A stretch of DNA of 64,000 nucleotides from Arenibacterium halophilum. Lineage in GTDB: Bacteria; Pseudomonadota; Alphaproteobacteria; Rhodobacterales; Rhodobacteraceae. The notes below the pieces were generated by a model. That model made no database searches and was not told where the DNA came from. It saw only the letters and a program-made list of their open reading frames with translations. The stretch spans positions 1,054,001-1,118,000 of the forward strand of contig NZ_VCPC01000002.1 in the NCBI RefSeq assembly GCF_005938225.1, written 5' to 3'. A program made the position numbers and the translations under genes. Shown in pieces: positions 56,222-64,000 of this stretch; the first letter of the stretch is position 1, and the number at the start of each line of letters is the position of its first letter.

Positions 56222-57006
56222 CATCGCTTCCCGCCTGCACCGACAAGAAGCTGGGCCTGTCGATCGATCTGGATATCTGCGTGGGCTGTCAGGCCTGCGT
56301 GACCTCCTGCAAGGAATGGAACACTGGCGGCTACTCCGCGCCGCTGTCCGATCACGACCCTTACGGCGCTGACCCGTCGGGCGCGTGGCTGAACCGGGTG
56401 CATTCCTTTGAAGTCAGCGAACCGGGCTGGGCGCGCACGCTGCATTTCCCGCGCTCGTGCCTGCATTGCGAAAGCCCCGAGTGCGTGACGGTCTGCCCCA
56501 CGGGGGCCAGCTATAAACGCACCGAGGACGGCATCGTTCTGGTCAACCCCGACACCTGCATCGGGTGCAAGCTGTGTTCCTGGGCCTGCCCCTATGGCGC
56601 GCGGGAATACGACCACGACGATGGCGTGATGAAGAAATGCACGCTCTGCGTCGACCGCATCTACAATGACACCCTGCCCGAGGAGGACCGCGTGCCCGCC
56701 TGCGTGCGCGCGTGCCCCACCGGCGCCCGCGCCTTTGGCGATTTCGCCGATCCCGACAGCGCGGTCAGCCGGGCCGCCGAGGAACGCGGCGGGTTCGATT
56801 TGCTCAAGGAATTCGGCATCGGCCCGGTCAACACCTATCTGCCACCACGCCGAGGCCCTGCCGCGCAGGCCAATCCGCATCAGCCGGGGCATCCGGCGAC
56901 CTCGCCCAACGGGGCCAGGGTCGCGCCCCTGCCCGCCAGCCTGGCGAAACCGGGCGGGACGCTTGAAAAACTCTTTGCCTGGGCCGACCGGGCGCTGACA
57001 CGTTAG
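56218..57006 (+). CDS. soeB: SoeB-like four-cluster ferredoxin subunit
   Basis: A 262-residue electron-transfer protein with four 4Fe-4S clusters. The cysteine groups are CVGCQACVTSC (Cys21-31), CLHCESPECVTVCPTG, CIGCKLCSWACPYG and KKCTLCVDRI...CVRACPTG. It passes electrons from SoeA to the membrane subunit. It overlaps soeA by ATGA. The final 60 residues are a proline-rich tail after the clusters. Confidence 0.9.
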   Translation: MTSLPACTDKKLGLSIDLDICVGCQACVTSCKEWNTGGYSAPLSDHDPYGADPSGAWLNRVHSFEVSEPGWARTLHFPRSCLHCESPECVTVCPTGASYKRTEDGIVLVNPDTCIGCKLCSWACPYGAREYDHDDGVMKKCTLCVDRIYNDTLPEEDRVPACVRACPTGARAFGDFADPDSAVSRAAEERGGFDLLKEFGIGPVNTYLPPRRGPAAQANPHQPGHPATSPNGARVAPLPASLAKPGGTLEKLFAWADRALTR

Positions 57007-57016
57007 GGGCGCGCAG

Positions 57017-57946
57017 ATGAACCCGGCCTATTCCGTCATCTTCTTCACCACCGCCTCGGGCGCGGGCTATGGGCTGCTGGTGTGGCTCTGCCTTGCCGAG
57101 GTGGCTGGCCTTTTGCCCGATCACCGCTGGCTGCCCTTTGGCACGCTGGCGCTGGCGCTTGCCTTGGCGACCGCCGGGCTGCTGTCGTCCACCTTTCACC
57201 TTGGCCACCCGGAACGGGCGTGGCGGGCGCTGTCACAATGGCGGTCATCGTGGCTCTCGCGTGAAGGCGTGGCCGCGCTGGCAACCTATGTCCCCGCGGG
57301 GCTGCTGGGGCTGATCTGGCTGTTCGGCCTGTCGTCTCCGCTGGTGCCGGTGCTGTGTCTGCTGTCGGTTGCGGGGGCCGTGGCAACGGTGTGGTGCACC
57401 GGCATGATCTATGGCTCACTGCGCACGATCCACCAGTGGAATCAACCGCTTGTGCCAGTGATCTACCTTGCCCTTGCGGCGGCTTCGGGCGCGGTGCTGC
57501 TGGCGCTGATCCTGTCGGTCTGGGGTCTCGTCTGGCCCGCGCTGCTGGCGCTGGTGGCGCTGGGCGCGGCGTTGGCGTTGAAACTGGCCTATTTCGCGCG
57601 GATCGACGGCAGCAGCGCGGGCTATACAGTGCAGATGGCGTTGGGCCTGTCGCCGGATGCGCGGGTGCGTGTGCTGGACCCGCCGCACAGCCGGCCCAAT
57701 TTCGTGATGCGCGAGATGGGGTATCAGGTTGGCCGCCGCCATGCCACGCGGCTGCGCCGGATCGCGCTGGGCGCGCTGTTTGGCGCGCCGCTGGTGTTGA
57801 TCGTGGTAAGCCTGTTTGGCTTCGCGCCAGCCTTGCTGACGCTGGCGGTGCTGTCCTTGGCGCTGGGGCTGATCGTGGAACGCTGGCTGTTCTTCGCCGA
57901 GGCGCGCCACGTTTCGATGCTGTACTACGGCCAAAGCGAAGCCTGA
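57017..57946 (+). CDS. soeC: SoeC-like membrane anchor (DmsC family)
   Basis: A 309-residue integral membrane protein with about eight hydrophobic helices. It begins NPAYSVIFFTTASGAGYGLLVWLCL and contains TFHLGHPERAWRALSQWRSSWLSREGV near residue 60, the DmsC-family signature for quinone-site subunits. It anchors SoeAB to the cytoplasmic side and delivers electrons to quinone. It follows soeB by 10 bases. Confidence 0.9.
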   Translation: MNPAYSVIFFTTASGAGYGLLVWLCLAEVAGLLPDHRWLPFGTLALALALATAGLLSSTFHLGHPERAWRALSQWRSSWLSREGVAALATYVPAGLLGLIWLFGLSSPLVPVLCLLSVAGAVATVWCTGMIYGSLRTIHQWNQPLVPVIYLALAAASGAVLLALILSVWGLVWPALLALVALGAALALKLAYFARIDGSSAGYTVQMALGLSPDARVRVLDPPHSRPNFVMREMGYQVGRRHATRLRRIALGALFGAPLVLIVVSLFGFAPALLTLAVLSLALGLIVERWLFFAEARHVSMLYYGQSEA

Positions 57947-58021
57947 CCGCGTGTTTTGCCATAGCACCTTTGTGCCACCTGCATTAGCGTTCCGGCGAAC
58001 CAATCGGGAGGCAAGATTATC

Positions 58022-58789
58022 GTGACATGGCAAGGCTTTGACGGAGGCGTCGCAATCATTACAGGCGGCGCCGGAGCAATCGGGATTGCGATCGCCCGCT
58101 CGCTTGGAAACGGGGGCGCGCGCGTCGCCCTGTGGGATACCCGCGACGAGGCACTTGAGGCGGCAGGGGCGACCCTTGCCAAAGACGGGATCGAGCATCT
58201 TCTCTACCGGGCCGACCTCACACAGGAACCAGAGGTCGAAGCGGCCCATGAAGCCACGGTTGCCGCGTTTGGCCCGGTCGACATGCTGGTGAACGCGGCA
58301 GGCATCTCTCCGCGCGAGGCGGCGGTGAGCCAATCCCTTGACACATGGCAACGCACGATGGATGTCAACGTGACATCGGTGTTTCTTGCATCGCGCATCG
58401 TCGCGCGCGGAATGATTGCCAAAGGCACGGCAGGCCGCATGGTCCACCTTGGGTCGATCATGGGGCTGTCCGGCGGTGGGCTATACCCTAACCTTGCCTA
58501 TCACACATCGAAAGGTGCCATCGTCAACGCCACGCGGGCCATGGCCTGTGAATGGGCCGCCGATGGGCTGCGCGTAAATTCGGTTGCGCCGACTTGGGTC
58601 GATACGCCCTTCCTTGGCGCCTTGAAATCCGACCCCGAGGCGATGCGCCGGATTGCCGAGGTCACACCTCTGGGCCGCGTGGCAACGGCAGAGGAAGTGG
58701 CCGACGCGGTGTGTTTCCTGCTGAGCAAGCAAAGCGCGATGATTACGGGGCACACCTTGCCCGTGGATGGTGGGTTTCTCTCGAAGTAA
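58022..58789 (+). CDS. SDR-family oxidoreductase
   Basis: A 255-residue short-chain dehydrogenase with a GTG start after GGGAGG. It has IITGGAGAIGIAIARSLGNGGARVALWDTRD (Asp suggests NAD), NAAGISPREA and catalytic LGSIMG...YHTSKGAIVNATR, and ends TGHTLPVDGGFLSK. It lies 75 bases after soeC and may have its own promoter. Substrate unknown; a sugar-alcohol or hydroxyacid dehydrogenase is possible. Confidence 0.85.
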   Translation: MTWQGFDGGVAIITGGAGAIGIAIARSLGNGGARVALWDTRDEALEAAGATLAKDGIEHLLYRADLTQEPEVEAAHEATVAAFGPVDMLVNAAGISPREAAVSQSLDTWQRTMDVNVTSVFLASRIVARGMIAKGTAGRMVHLGSIMGLSGGGLYPNLAYHTSKGAIVNATRAMACEWAADGLRVNSVAPTWVDTPFLGALKSDPEAMRRIAEVTPLGRVATAEEVADAVCFLLSKQSAMITGHTLPVDGGFLSK

Positions 58790-58802
58790 GGGCCGGTTCG
58801 GA

Positions 58803-61316
58803 TCAATCCCGATCCTTGGGCGCGGGCAGGATGGCCTCTGGTTCGATCCCCCGTGCCACAGCGCTGGCGGCAACCGCGTTGCGCAGCGCCTTGCTGCGGC
58901 CCAGCAACTGGCGGAACCGATCTTCGTCCAGTACCAGAAGCGTTGTCGGGGCGATGGCGCGCACGTTGGCGCGGCGGGCGCGGTTTGTCAGAATCGCCAT
59001 CTGGCCGAACATGTCGCCACGCCCCAGCCTCCAGACCTGTCCCGCGGTTTCCAATTCGACCGCGCCCGAGGCGATGAAAAACACCTGACGCGCCGCGCTG
59101 TCCTTGTGCAACATGACCTCTCCGGCGTTCACGTACCGGGTGCGCAGCGATCGGCCCAGCCGTTTCAACGCGCCGTCGTCCAATTCGGCAAACACCGGGA
59201 ATTGCTGAACAAACGCAGCACGTTGCAGGGCCACATCAAGGCGCGGGCGGTCTTCGGCGGCGGTGCGGCGGGCGGCCACATCCTGCATCAGCGCGGTGTG
59301 CACCTCGGCCCCGATCAGCCCATCCTCGCGCATGGTGATGTACTCGCGCTCCTCCATCCGAAGCGCGGTCCGGCGGATGAACCGGCGTTCCAGTTCCTCG
59401 GCATAGCCCGGATATTGCAGCCGCAGCGCCTCGAGCGCGGTTTCCACGCCGTCGATGCGGCGAGTCAACAGATCGCGCAGCAGATCGGCCACCCGGCGGC
59501 CGTGGATCCGCCGGATGCGCCCGTCGATGAAGGCGCCCAGATCGCGCAGGATCAGCCGTTGCGACAGCAGCAGCTCGAACCGATCGGCGGTCAGCCGCGC
59601 CAGCGGGCCCGACAGGCCCAGCCGCCCGTGCAGCAGAACGGCAGCGCGGAAGGCGGGCCCATAGACCACGCTGCGCCGGGCCGCGCGCTGATAGCCGTTG
59701 CGGCCCTGCGTGCGCGCACCTTCGATCAGCCGGTCGGCTTCGGACACCACCACATCAGCCATGCGGGCGGAAATCGTCCGCTCGCGCACCCGTGCAAGGA
59801 TCGTGTCGCGCTCATGTCCCGCCAGCGCGATCAGGCCCAGCGTGATCCGGTCGCGGTCAAGGATGTCGGCGCTGTCCTCGGCCTGTTTCACCGCCAGATC
59901 CAGCCGTTCGCCAAAGCGTTTCGCCTCGGACCGGACAGTATCGCGGTTCAATTCGTAATTCTCGGTTGTACGGGCCACATCTTCGCGCACGGTTTGCAGG
60001 GCAACGGCGACCACCTGCCGCGACAGCGCCTCGTCGATGGGCGATAGCCGGTCCAGCCCCAGACGTCCGATGATCCAACGCAGCGTGGTCCCTTGCACCA
60101 GCAGCGTGAACAGCGTGAAGCCGGTGGCCAGGATACCGACAAGCCTCTGGATGTCACCGGGGACGCGCACGCTTTCCGTCACGGCCAGCGCCAGCGCCAG
60201 CGTCACAGCGCCACGCAAGCCACCCCAGAGGATGGCCGCCCGATAGGGCCGTTCGACCATGGGCGACAGGCGCATCAGCGTCAGCAACGGCATCAGCCCG
60301 AACAGGATCACCGCGCGCGCCGCGATGGCGGCCAGCACCACCACGCCGATCAGCGCGAAATCGCCCCAGCGGACCTCTTCCAGCAGGCGCGGAATCAGCA
60401 GCGCGGCCAGAATAAAGATCAGCGCCCCGGCCCAATGCGCCAGCACGTCCCAAAGCTCGCGAAGGTTGGCCCAGGACTGCGGAGGCAACCGCCCCGGCGC
60501 TGTCAGGTTCAGCGTCAGCCCGGCGGCGACCACCGCGATTACGCCCGAAGCGCCGATGATCTGTTCCGCCACGATATAGGCCAAATAGGGCAACGCGACC
60601 GAGATCGAGGTTTGCGCCAGCTCGTGCCGGTTGAACATCGCCATGACCCAGACGGCCAGCCGCGCCGCGAACCAGCCCGTCGCCGCGCCGCCCGCGATCA
60701 GCATGGGGAAGCGGGCCAGCGCCGCCCCCAGTTCCGGGTCGGGCACGCCCAGCATCACGAACCCCATGAACAGACCGAACAATGCGATGGCTGCGGCGTC
60801 GTTCAGCAGGCTTTCGCCCTCGATGATGCGCGCCAGCCGCCGCGGGGCCGAAATCGAGCGGAAGATCGAGACCACGGCAGACGGGTCCGTGGTCGACACG
60901 ATCGCCCCGATCAGCAGGCAGGCCGCCAGCGGCAGCGCACTGACCCACGCCAGCGCGTAGCCGATGCTGAGGGTTGCAACCACCACCGCGACCACCGCCA
61001 GCACAAGGATCGGCACCCAATCGTCCAGCATCCGGCGCAGGTTCATGCCCAGCGTCGCCTGAAACAGCAGCGTCGGCAGGAAGACATACAGGAACACGTT
61101 CGATCGGATCGGCAGGCCCAAAATTGCCTCGGCCACAGGGTTCAGCGCATCGGTCAGATCGGTGCGCAGGAAAAACGTGGCCCCCGCCGCAATCAGGATG
61201 CCCAGAAGTGCAAGGATCACGCTGTAGGGCACGCGCAGCCGGGCGGCCAGCGGCTCAGCCGCGCCGATCACAAGGAACAGCGAGGCGATGACCGTGGTGA
61301 CAAGAATGATGTCCAT
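58803..61316 (-). CDS. CPA1 Na+/H+ antiporter with C-terminal cyclic-nucleotide-binding domain
   Basis: An 837-residue protein. Residues 1-400 form a 12-helix antiporter with family motifs IVSTTDPSAVVSIFRS near residue 145 and IEGESLLNDAAAIALF near 170. A helical, arginine-rich cytoplasmic region follows (about 430-700). The C-terminus (about 700-815) is a cyclic-nucleotide-binding fold (RYVNAGEVMLHKDSAARQVFFIASGAVELE, GDMFGQMAIL). Nucleotide-gated cation exchange is suggested; whether the cNMP site keeps key residues needs comparison. It is convergent with the SDR gene. Confidence 0.88.
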   Translation of the reverse strand: MDIILVTTVIASLFLVIGAAEPLAARLRVPYSVILALLGILIAAGATFFLRTDLTDALNPVAEAILGLPIRSNVFLYVFLPTLLFQATLGMNLRRMLDDWVPILVLAVVAVVVATLSIGYALAWVSALPLAACLLIGAIVSTTDPSAVVSIFRSISAPRRLARIIEGESLLNDAAAIALFGLFMGFVMLGVPDPELGAALARFPMLIAGGAATGWFAARLAVWVMAMFNRHELAQTSISVALPYLAYIVAEQIIGASGVIAVVAAGLTLNLTAPGRLPPQSWANLRELWDVLAHWAGALIFILAALLIPRLLEEVRWGDFALIGVVVLAAIAARAVILFGLMPLLTLMRLSPMVERPYRAAILWGGLRGAVTLALALAVTESVRVPGDIQRLVGILATGFTLFTLLVQGTTLRWIIGRLGLDRLSPIDEALSRQVVAVALQTVREDVARTTENYELNRDTVRSEAKRFGERLDLAVKQAEDSADILDRDRITLGLIALAGHERDTILARVRERTISARMADVVVSEADRLIEGARTQGRNGYQRAARRSVVYGPAFRAAVLLHGRLGLSGPLARLTADRFELLLSQRLILRDLGAFIDGRIRRIHGRRVADLLRDLLTRRIDGVETALEALRLQYPGYAEELERRFIRRTALRMEEREYITMREDGLIGAEVHTALMQDVAARRTAAEDRPRLDVALQRAAFVQQFPVFAELDDGALKRLGRSLRTRYVNAGEVMLHKDSAARQVFFIASGAVELETAGQVWRLGRGDMFGQMAILTNRARRANVRAIAPTTLLVLDEDRFRQLLGRSKALRNAVAASAVARGIEPEAILPAPKDRD

Positions 61317-61494
61317 GAACCCGGAATACCAGAAATGGCCCGCAAGTGGCGGAAGAATTTGAACCTTTCGGTCCGGCGAAGGGATGGGCCGCAGCCGGAA
61401 CAGGGGTCTCGGGCACGTCTGTCGTCTAGCTGGCGTGTCGCGGCGCTTGCGTCAAGGGGCGCGGCGGACAGGCATCGGCAAATTGCCGCCGCGC
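61317..61494. other. Short spacer without recognised signal
   Basis: 178 bases between the antiporter start and the lpxB stop, both genes on the minus strand. It probably holds the antiporter promoter; no consensus pair or terminator hairpin stands out by eye. Confidence 0.3.
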
Positions 61495-62661
61495 TCAGGG
61501 GCGCGCGCGGTCCAGCCCGTCCAGCACCGCGCGCGCGGCGCGCAGGCCCGGGCGCTCTCCTCCCTGCCCCAGCCGCTCCATCGTGAGCGCCATGGCATCG
61601 GTTTGGGCCTGCGGATCGGCCAGCACCGCCGACAACCCATCGGCAATCTCCTCGGGCGTGCAGGCGGGACCAAGGAATTCGGGCACGACGCGGGTGTCGG
61701 ACACGAGGTTGACCAGCGTGACCGTGTCGATCAAAGCCATGCGCGAGATGATGTCATGGGTCAGCCGGTTCATGCGATAGGCGATCACCATCGGGGTCTG
61801 CGCCGCCGCCAGTTCAAGTGAGACAGTGCCCGAGGCCGCCAGCGCCAGGTCAGCGGTGGCAAAGGCCGCCCGCTTGTGCGCGGCCATCACCTCGGGCGCC
61901 ACATCGCGCGGATCCAGCACCACGGTTTCGACGGGCCATGCGGCGACCGCCTCTTGCACCATGCCGGCCACCGGAGCGGCGGCGGGCACGATCACCGGCA
62001 TGTCGGGATGGCGCGCGCCAAAGCGGGCCACCGCCGCGCCGAACACGTCGGATAGCCGCCCCACCTCGGACCGGCGCGACCCGGGCAGCACCAGCAGGCA
62101 CGACCGGCTGCCAAGCCCATAGCGGTTGCGCAGATCGGCGATTTCGCCGGGTTTCGCCACGGGTTCGGCCACCACCGGGTGGCCGACGAAATCACACTCC
62201 ATCCCCGCGCGAGTCATCAGCGGCGGTTCAAACGGGAACAGCGCCAGCACCTGGTCGACCACCTCGGCCATCTTGGCGGCGCGCCCCGGACGCCACGCCC
62301 AGACCGTAGGCGCGACATAGTGCACCGAACGCACCGCCATCTGCGCCTTGACCAGACGCACCACGCGCAGGCAGAAATCGGGGCTGTCGATGGTGATAAG
62401 AACATCGGGGCGCGCGGCAATCACCGCCTCGGCGGTTTCGCGGATCAGGCGTTTGAGGTGAAAATACTTCGGCAGGATCTCGGCCAGGCCCATGACCGAC
62501 AGTTCGTCCATCGGAAACAGGCTGGTCAGCCCCTGTGCCTGCATCTGCGGCCCGCCGATGCCCTGAAAACTGATGCCGGGGGCCAGGTCGTGCAAGCCTT
62601 CCATCATCGCACCGCCCAGCCGGTCGCCCGAGGGTTCGCCCGCGATCACAAAGGCTTTCAT
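61495..62661 (-). CDS. lpxB: Lipid-A-disaccharide synthase
   Basis: A 388-residue glycosyltransferase that joins lipid X to UDP-diacylglucosamine in lipid A synthesis. It has FVIAGEPSGDRLGGAMMEGL at the start, DELSVMGLAEILPKYFHLK, PTVWAWRPGRAAKM, DFVGHPVV and LLVLPGSRRSEVGRL. The start at 62661 overlaps the lpxI stop (ATGA). The length is normal. Confidence 0.96.
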   Translation of the reverse strand: MKAFVIAGEPSGDRLGGAMMEGLHDLAPGISFQGIGGPQMQAQGLTSLFPMDELSVMGLAEILPKYFHLKRLIRETAEAVIAARPDVLITIDSPDFCLRVVRLVKAQMAVRSVHYVAPTVWAWRPGRAAKMAEVVDQVLALFPFEPPLMTRAGMECDFVGHPVVAEPVAKPGEIADLRNRYGLGSRSCLLVLPGSRRSEVGRLSDVFGAAVARFGARHPDMPVIVPAAAPVAGMVQEAVAAWPVETVVLDPRDVAPEVMAAHKRAAFATADLALAASGTVSLELAAAQTPMVIAYRMNRLTHDIISRMALIDTVTLVNLVSDTRVVPEFLGPACTPEEIADGLSAVLADPQAQTDAMALTMERLGQGGERPGLRAARAVLDGLDRARP

Positions 62662-63470
62662 GCGGCGCGCACCCACAGGAACAGCCCGGCCTTGTCAGCC
62701 GCCGCAATCACCGCGGGGGCGTCCAGCACCATGACACCATCAGCGGCCAGAACGATGCCATCCAGCCCTGCGGCCTTTGCGCCGATCACCGTGTCTACGC
62801 CAATGGCCGGCATGTCGAACCGCCGATCTTGCCCGGCTTTCGGCGCTTTGAACAGGATGCCGCCGCGCGGTCCGTCATGTGCGCCTTCGCCGGTAAGTGA
62901 GCGTAGCATCCAGTCGGTGCCCGGATAGGCCTCGACCGCAAGCACCTGACCGCGCGACACCACGCAGCCCTGTCCGATGTCCTGATCCGACAGCGCCGCA
63001 ACCACCGCCATCGCGCGTTCCGCATCGCGGGCGTGGGTGTCGGCGGGTGTGTGTGTGCCCAGCACGCCCGCCTCGGGCAGAAGATCGGCGCGCAACTCAT
63101 GCGCTGCGACCGGGGTCAACCCGGCCTCCTGAAACAGCGTTGCAACCGCGCGCAATGCGCTGTCATCTCCCCCGCCAAGCGCAGCGGCGATCCGCGGCAG
63201 CAAAGGCGCGGTGGCAGCATCGACAAGGCCGGGGTCGAAGGTGGGCCGCCGCACAGCCCCCGCGAAACACACGCGGGTCACGCCGCGCGCCACCAGATCG
63301 GCGATCAGGGTTCCCAACTGTTCCAACCGGAAGGGCATCACCGGCAGATCGCCGCGCCCCTCAATCGGATGGCCGTGCAGTTCGGCCAGCACGGGGGATT
63401 CGCCCTGAGCAACCAAAGCCTCGATCACCAGCCCGGGCAGCCGCCCGGTGCCCCCAACGATTGCCAGCAT
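62658..63470 (-). CDS. lpxI: UDP-2,3-diacylglucosamine diphosphatase LpxI
   Basis: A 270-residue enzyme that replaces LpxH in alphaproteobacteria and hydrolyses UDP-2,3-diacylglucosamine to lipid X. It has LAIVGGTGRLPGLVIEAL at the N-terminus and, in the C-terminal catalytic domain, DIGQGCVVSRGQVLAVEAYPGTDWML, then DMPAIGVDTVIGAKAAGLDGI. It lies 3 bases after lpxA and overlaps lpxB. Confidence 0.94.
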   Translation of the reverse strand: MLAIVGGTGRLPGLVIEALVAQGESPVLAELHGHPIEGRGDLPVMPFRLEQLGTLIADLVARGVTRVCFAGAVRRPTFDPGLVDAATAPLLPRIAAALGGGDDSALRAVATLFQEAGLTPVAAHELRADLLPEAGVLGTHTPADTHARDAERAMAVVAALSDQDIGQGCVVSRGQVLAVEAYPGTDWMLRSLTGEGAHDGPRGGILFKAPKAGQDRRFDMPAIGVDTVIGAKAAGLDGIVLAADGVMVLDAPAVIAAADKAGLFLWVRAA

Positions 63471-63473
63471 GAC

Positions 63474-64000
63474 CTAGCCCCCGGGCGTCAGGAACGACCG
63501 GTCGCTGTCGCCCAGCACGAAGGCGACGATCTCGCGGACATAATCGCTTTCGGTTTCGTCACCCAGACGGCGGGCGCGGTCCTGAAAGGTGCCCTCGCCC
63601 TGCGCCAGCATCTGAAACGCCGCTCGAAGCGCGGTGATATCCGAACGTTTCACACCGCGCCGCTTCAGCCCGACAAGGTTCAACCCGTCCAGATGCCCGC
63701 GCGGCGCCTGCACCAGCCCATAGGGGATCACATCGTTGGTCACCATCGTCACCGCACCAATGATTGCGCCCTTGCCGATGCGTACCCATTGGTGAATGCC
63801 CGAGAGCCCACCAACGATCACGTCATCCTCGAGCACGCAATGGCCCGCGATGGCGGCATTGTTCACCACGATCACCCGGTCGCCGATCTGCGCGTCATGG
63901 GCGATATGCGCGCCTGCCATGAACAGCCCGTCATCACCCACGCGCGTCACGCCGCCACCACCTTCGGTTCCGGCATTCATCGTGACATGCTCGCGGATGC
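63474..64000 (-). CDS. lpxA: UDP-GlcNAc acyltransferase LpxA (C-terminal part)
   Basis: The frame runs open past the window edge, so the N-terminus is missing. The visible 175 residues start in REHVTMNAGTEGGGGVTRVG and continue with left-handed beta-helix hexapeptides. The catalytic-type AHIAHDAQIGDR segment and VNNAAIAGHCVLEDDVIVGG follow, then the C-terminal helical domain (LVGLKRRGVKRSDITALRAAF). It catalyses the first step of lipid A synthesis and heads the lpxA-lpxI-lpxB order seen here. Confidence 0.95.
   Translation of the reverse strand, partial: IREHVTMNAGTEGGGGVTRVGDDGLFMAGAHIAHDAQIGDRVIVVNNAAIAGHCVLEDDVIVGGLSGIHQWVRIGKGAIIGAVTMVTNDVIPYGLVQAPRGHLDGLNLVGLKRRGVKRSDITALRAAFQMLAQGEGTFQDRARRLGDETESDYVREIVAFVLGDSDRSFLTPGG

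Noticed and set aside
54206-56224. Minus-strand open frame of about 670 codons
   Set aside because: It is antisense to soeA, whose cofactor motifs and overlap with soeB show the real strand.
53372-57946. Formate dehydrogenase operon
   Set aside because: A molybdopterin, ferredoxin and membrane trio fits this at first sight. However, the DmsC-type anchor, the lack of an fdhD or fdhE-like gene and the lack of a Tat signal fit SoeABC better.

Overview
The window is a high-G+C chromosomal stretch from an alphaproteobacterium, most likely a member of the Roseobacter group of Rhodobacteraceae. Pointers to this are the pst-phoU-phoB order, a ChpT phosphotransferase, the olsB-olsA ornithine-lipid pair, the lpxA-lpxI-lpxB order, a ribosomal protein L21 with a long C-terminal extension, a SoeABC-type sulfite dehydrogenase, and the G+C-rich hairpin elements seen at several gene ends. 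I see no phage, insertion sequence, CRISPR array or plasmid gene. Most of the window reads as stable chromosome carrying one large catabolic region.

Layout. 1-3837: end of the phosphate-uptake operon (pstC partial, pstA, pstB, phoU, phoB). 3834-6475: a DsbA-fold isomerase-like gene, then rpsB-tsf ending in a perfect terminator. 6476-7074: noncoding, with paired inverted repeat elements. 7075-11194: a LuxR-family regulator without a luxI, a MaoC hydratase, two zinc-free alcohol-dehydrogenase-like reductases and a histidine phosphatase. 11334-20036: a beta-oxidation operon (two acyl-CoA dehydrogenases, SDR, thiolase, histidine phosphatase, ACAD11-type kinase, IclR regulator) that is interrupted by an unrelated calcium-repeat (RTX-like) gene. 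20522-25591: a five-gene Liv-type ABC importer. 26634-31763: serine hydrolase, acetoacetyl-CoA synthetase, TesB thioesterase and a lactonase-like amidohydrolase, all overlapping. 31831-38761, minus strand: two SDRs, an ACAD11-type dehydrogenase, an enoyl-CoA hydratase, a CoA ligase and glutaryl-CoA dehydrogenase, the last divergent from a LysR gene.

39794-41385 is olsB-olsA (ornithine lipids). 41521-42323 is a DUF3553 gene divergent from chpT. 42369-45808 is obgE-proB-proA. 45843-49324 holds a GNAT gene, rplU-rpmA and two paralogous DUF2059 exported proteins. 49448-49537 is tRNA-Ser(CGA). 49749-52394 is a four-PAS histidine kinase. 52391-57946 is a LysR gene divergent from soeABC. 58022-61316 is an SDR and a Na+/H+ antiporter with a cyclic-nucleotide-binding domain. 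61495-64000 is lpxB, lpxI and partial lpxA.

How the genes fit together. Between about 7 and 39 kb nearly every gene handles acyl-CoA chemistry: uptake, CoA activation, dehydrogenation, hydration, oxidation, thiolysis, and recovery of acetoacetate and glutarate. The most interesting reading is that the kinase and dehydrogenase halves of the animal ACAD11 protein occur here as separate genes in two converging operons. This suggests a phosphorylation-elimination route for 4-hydroxyacyl-CoAs, possibly fed by lactone or ester hydrolysis. The kinase and dehydrogenase assignments rest on recognised family motifs. The pathway and its substrate are inference.
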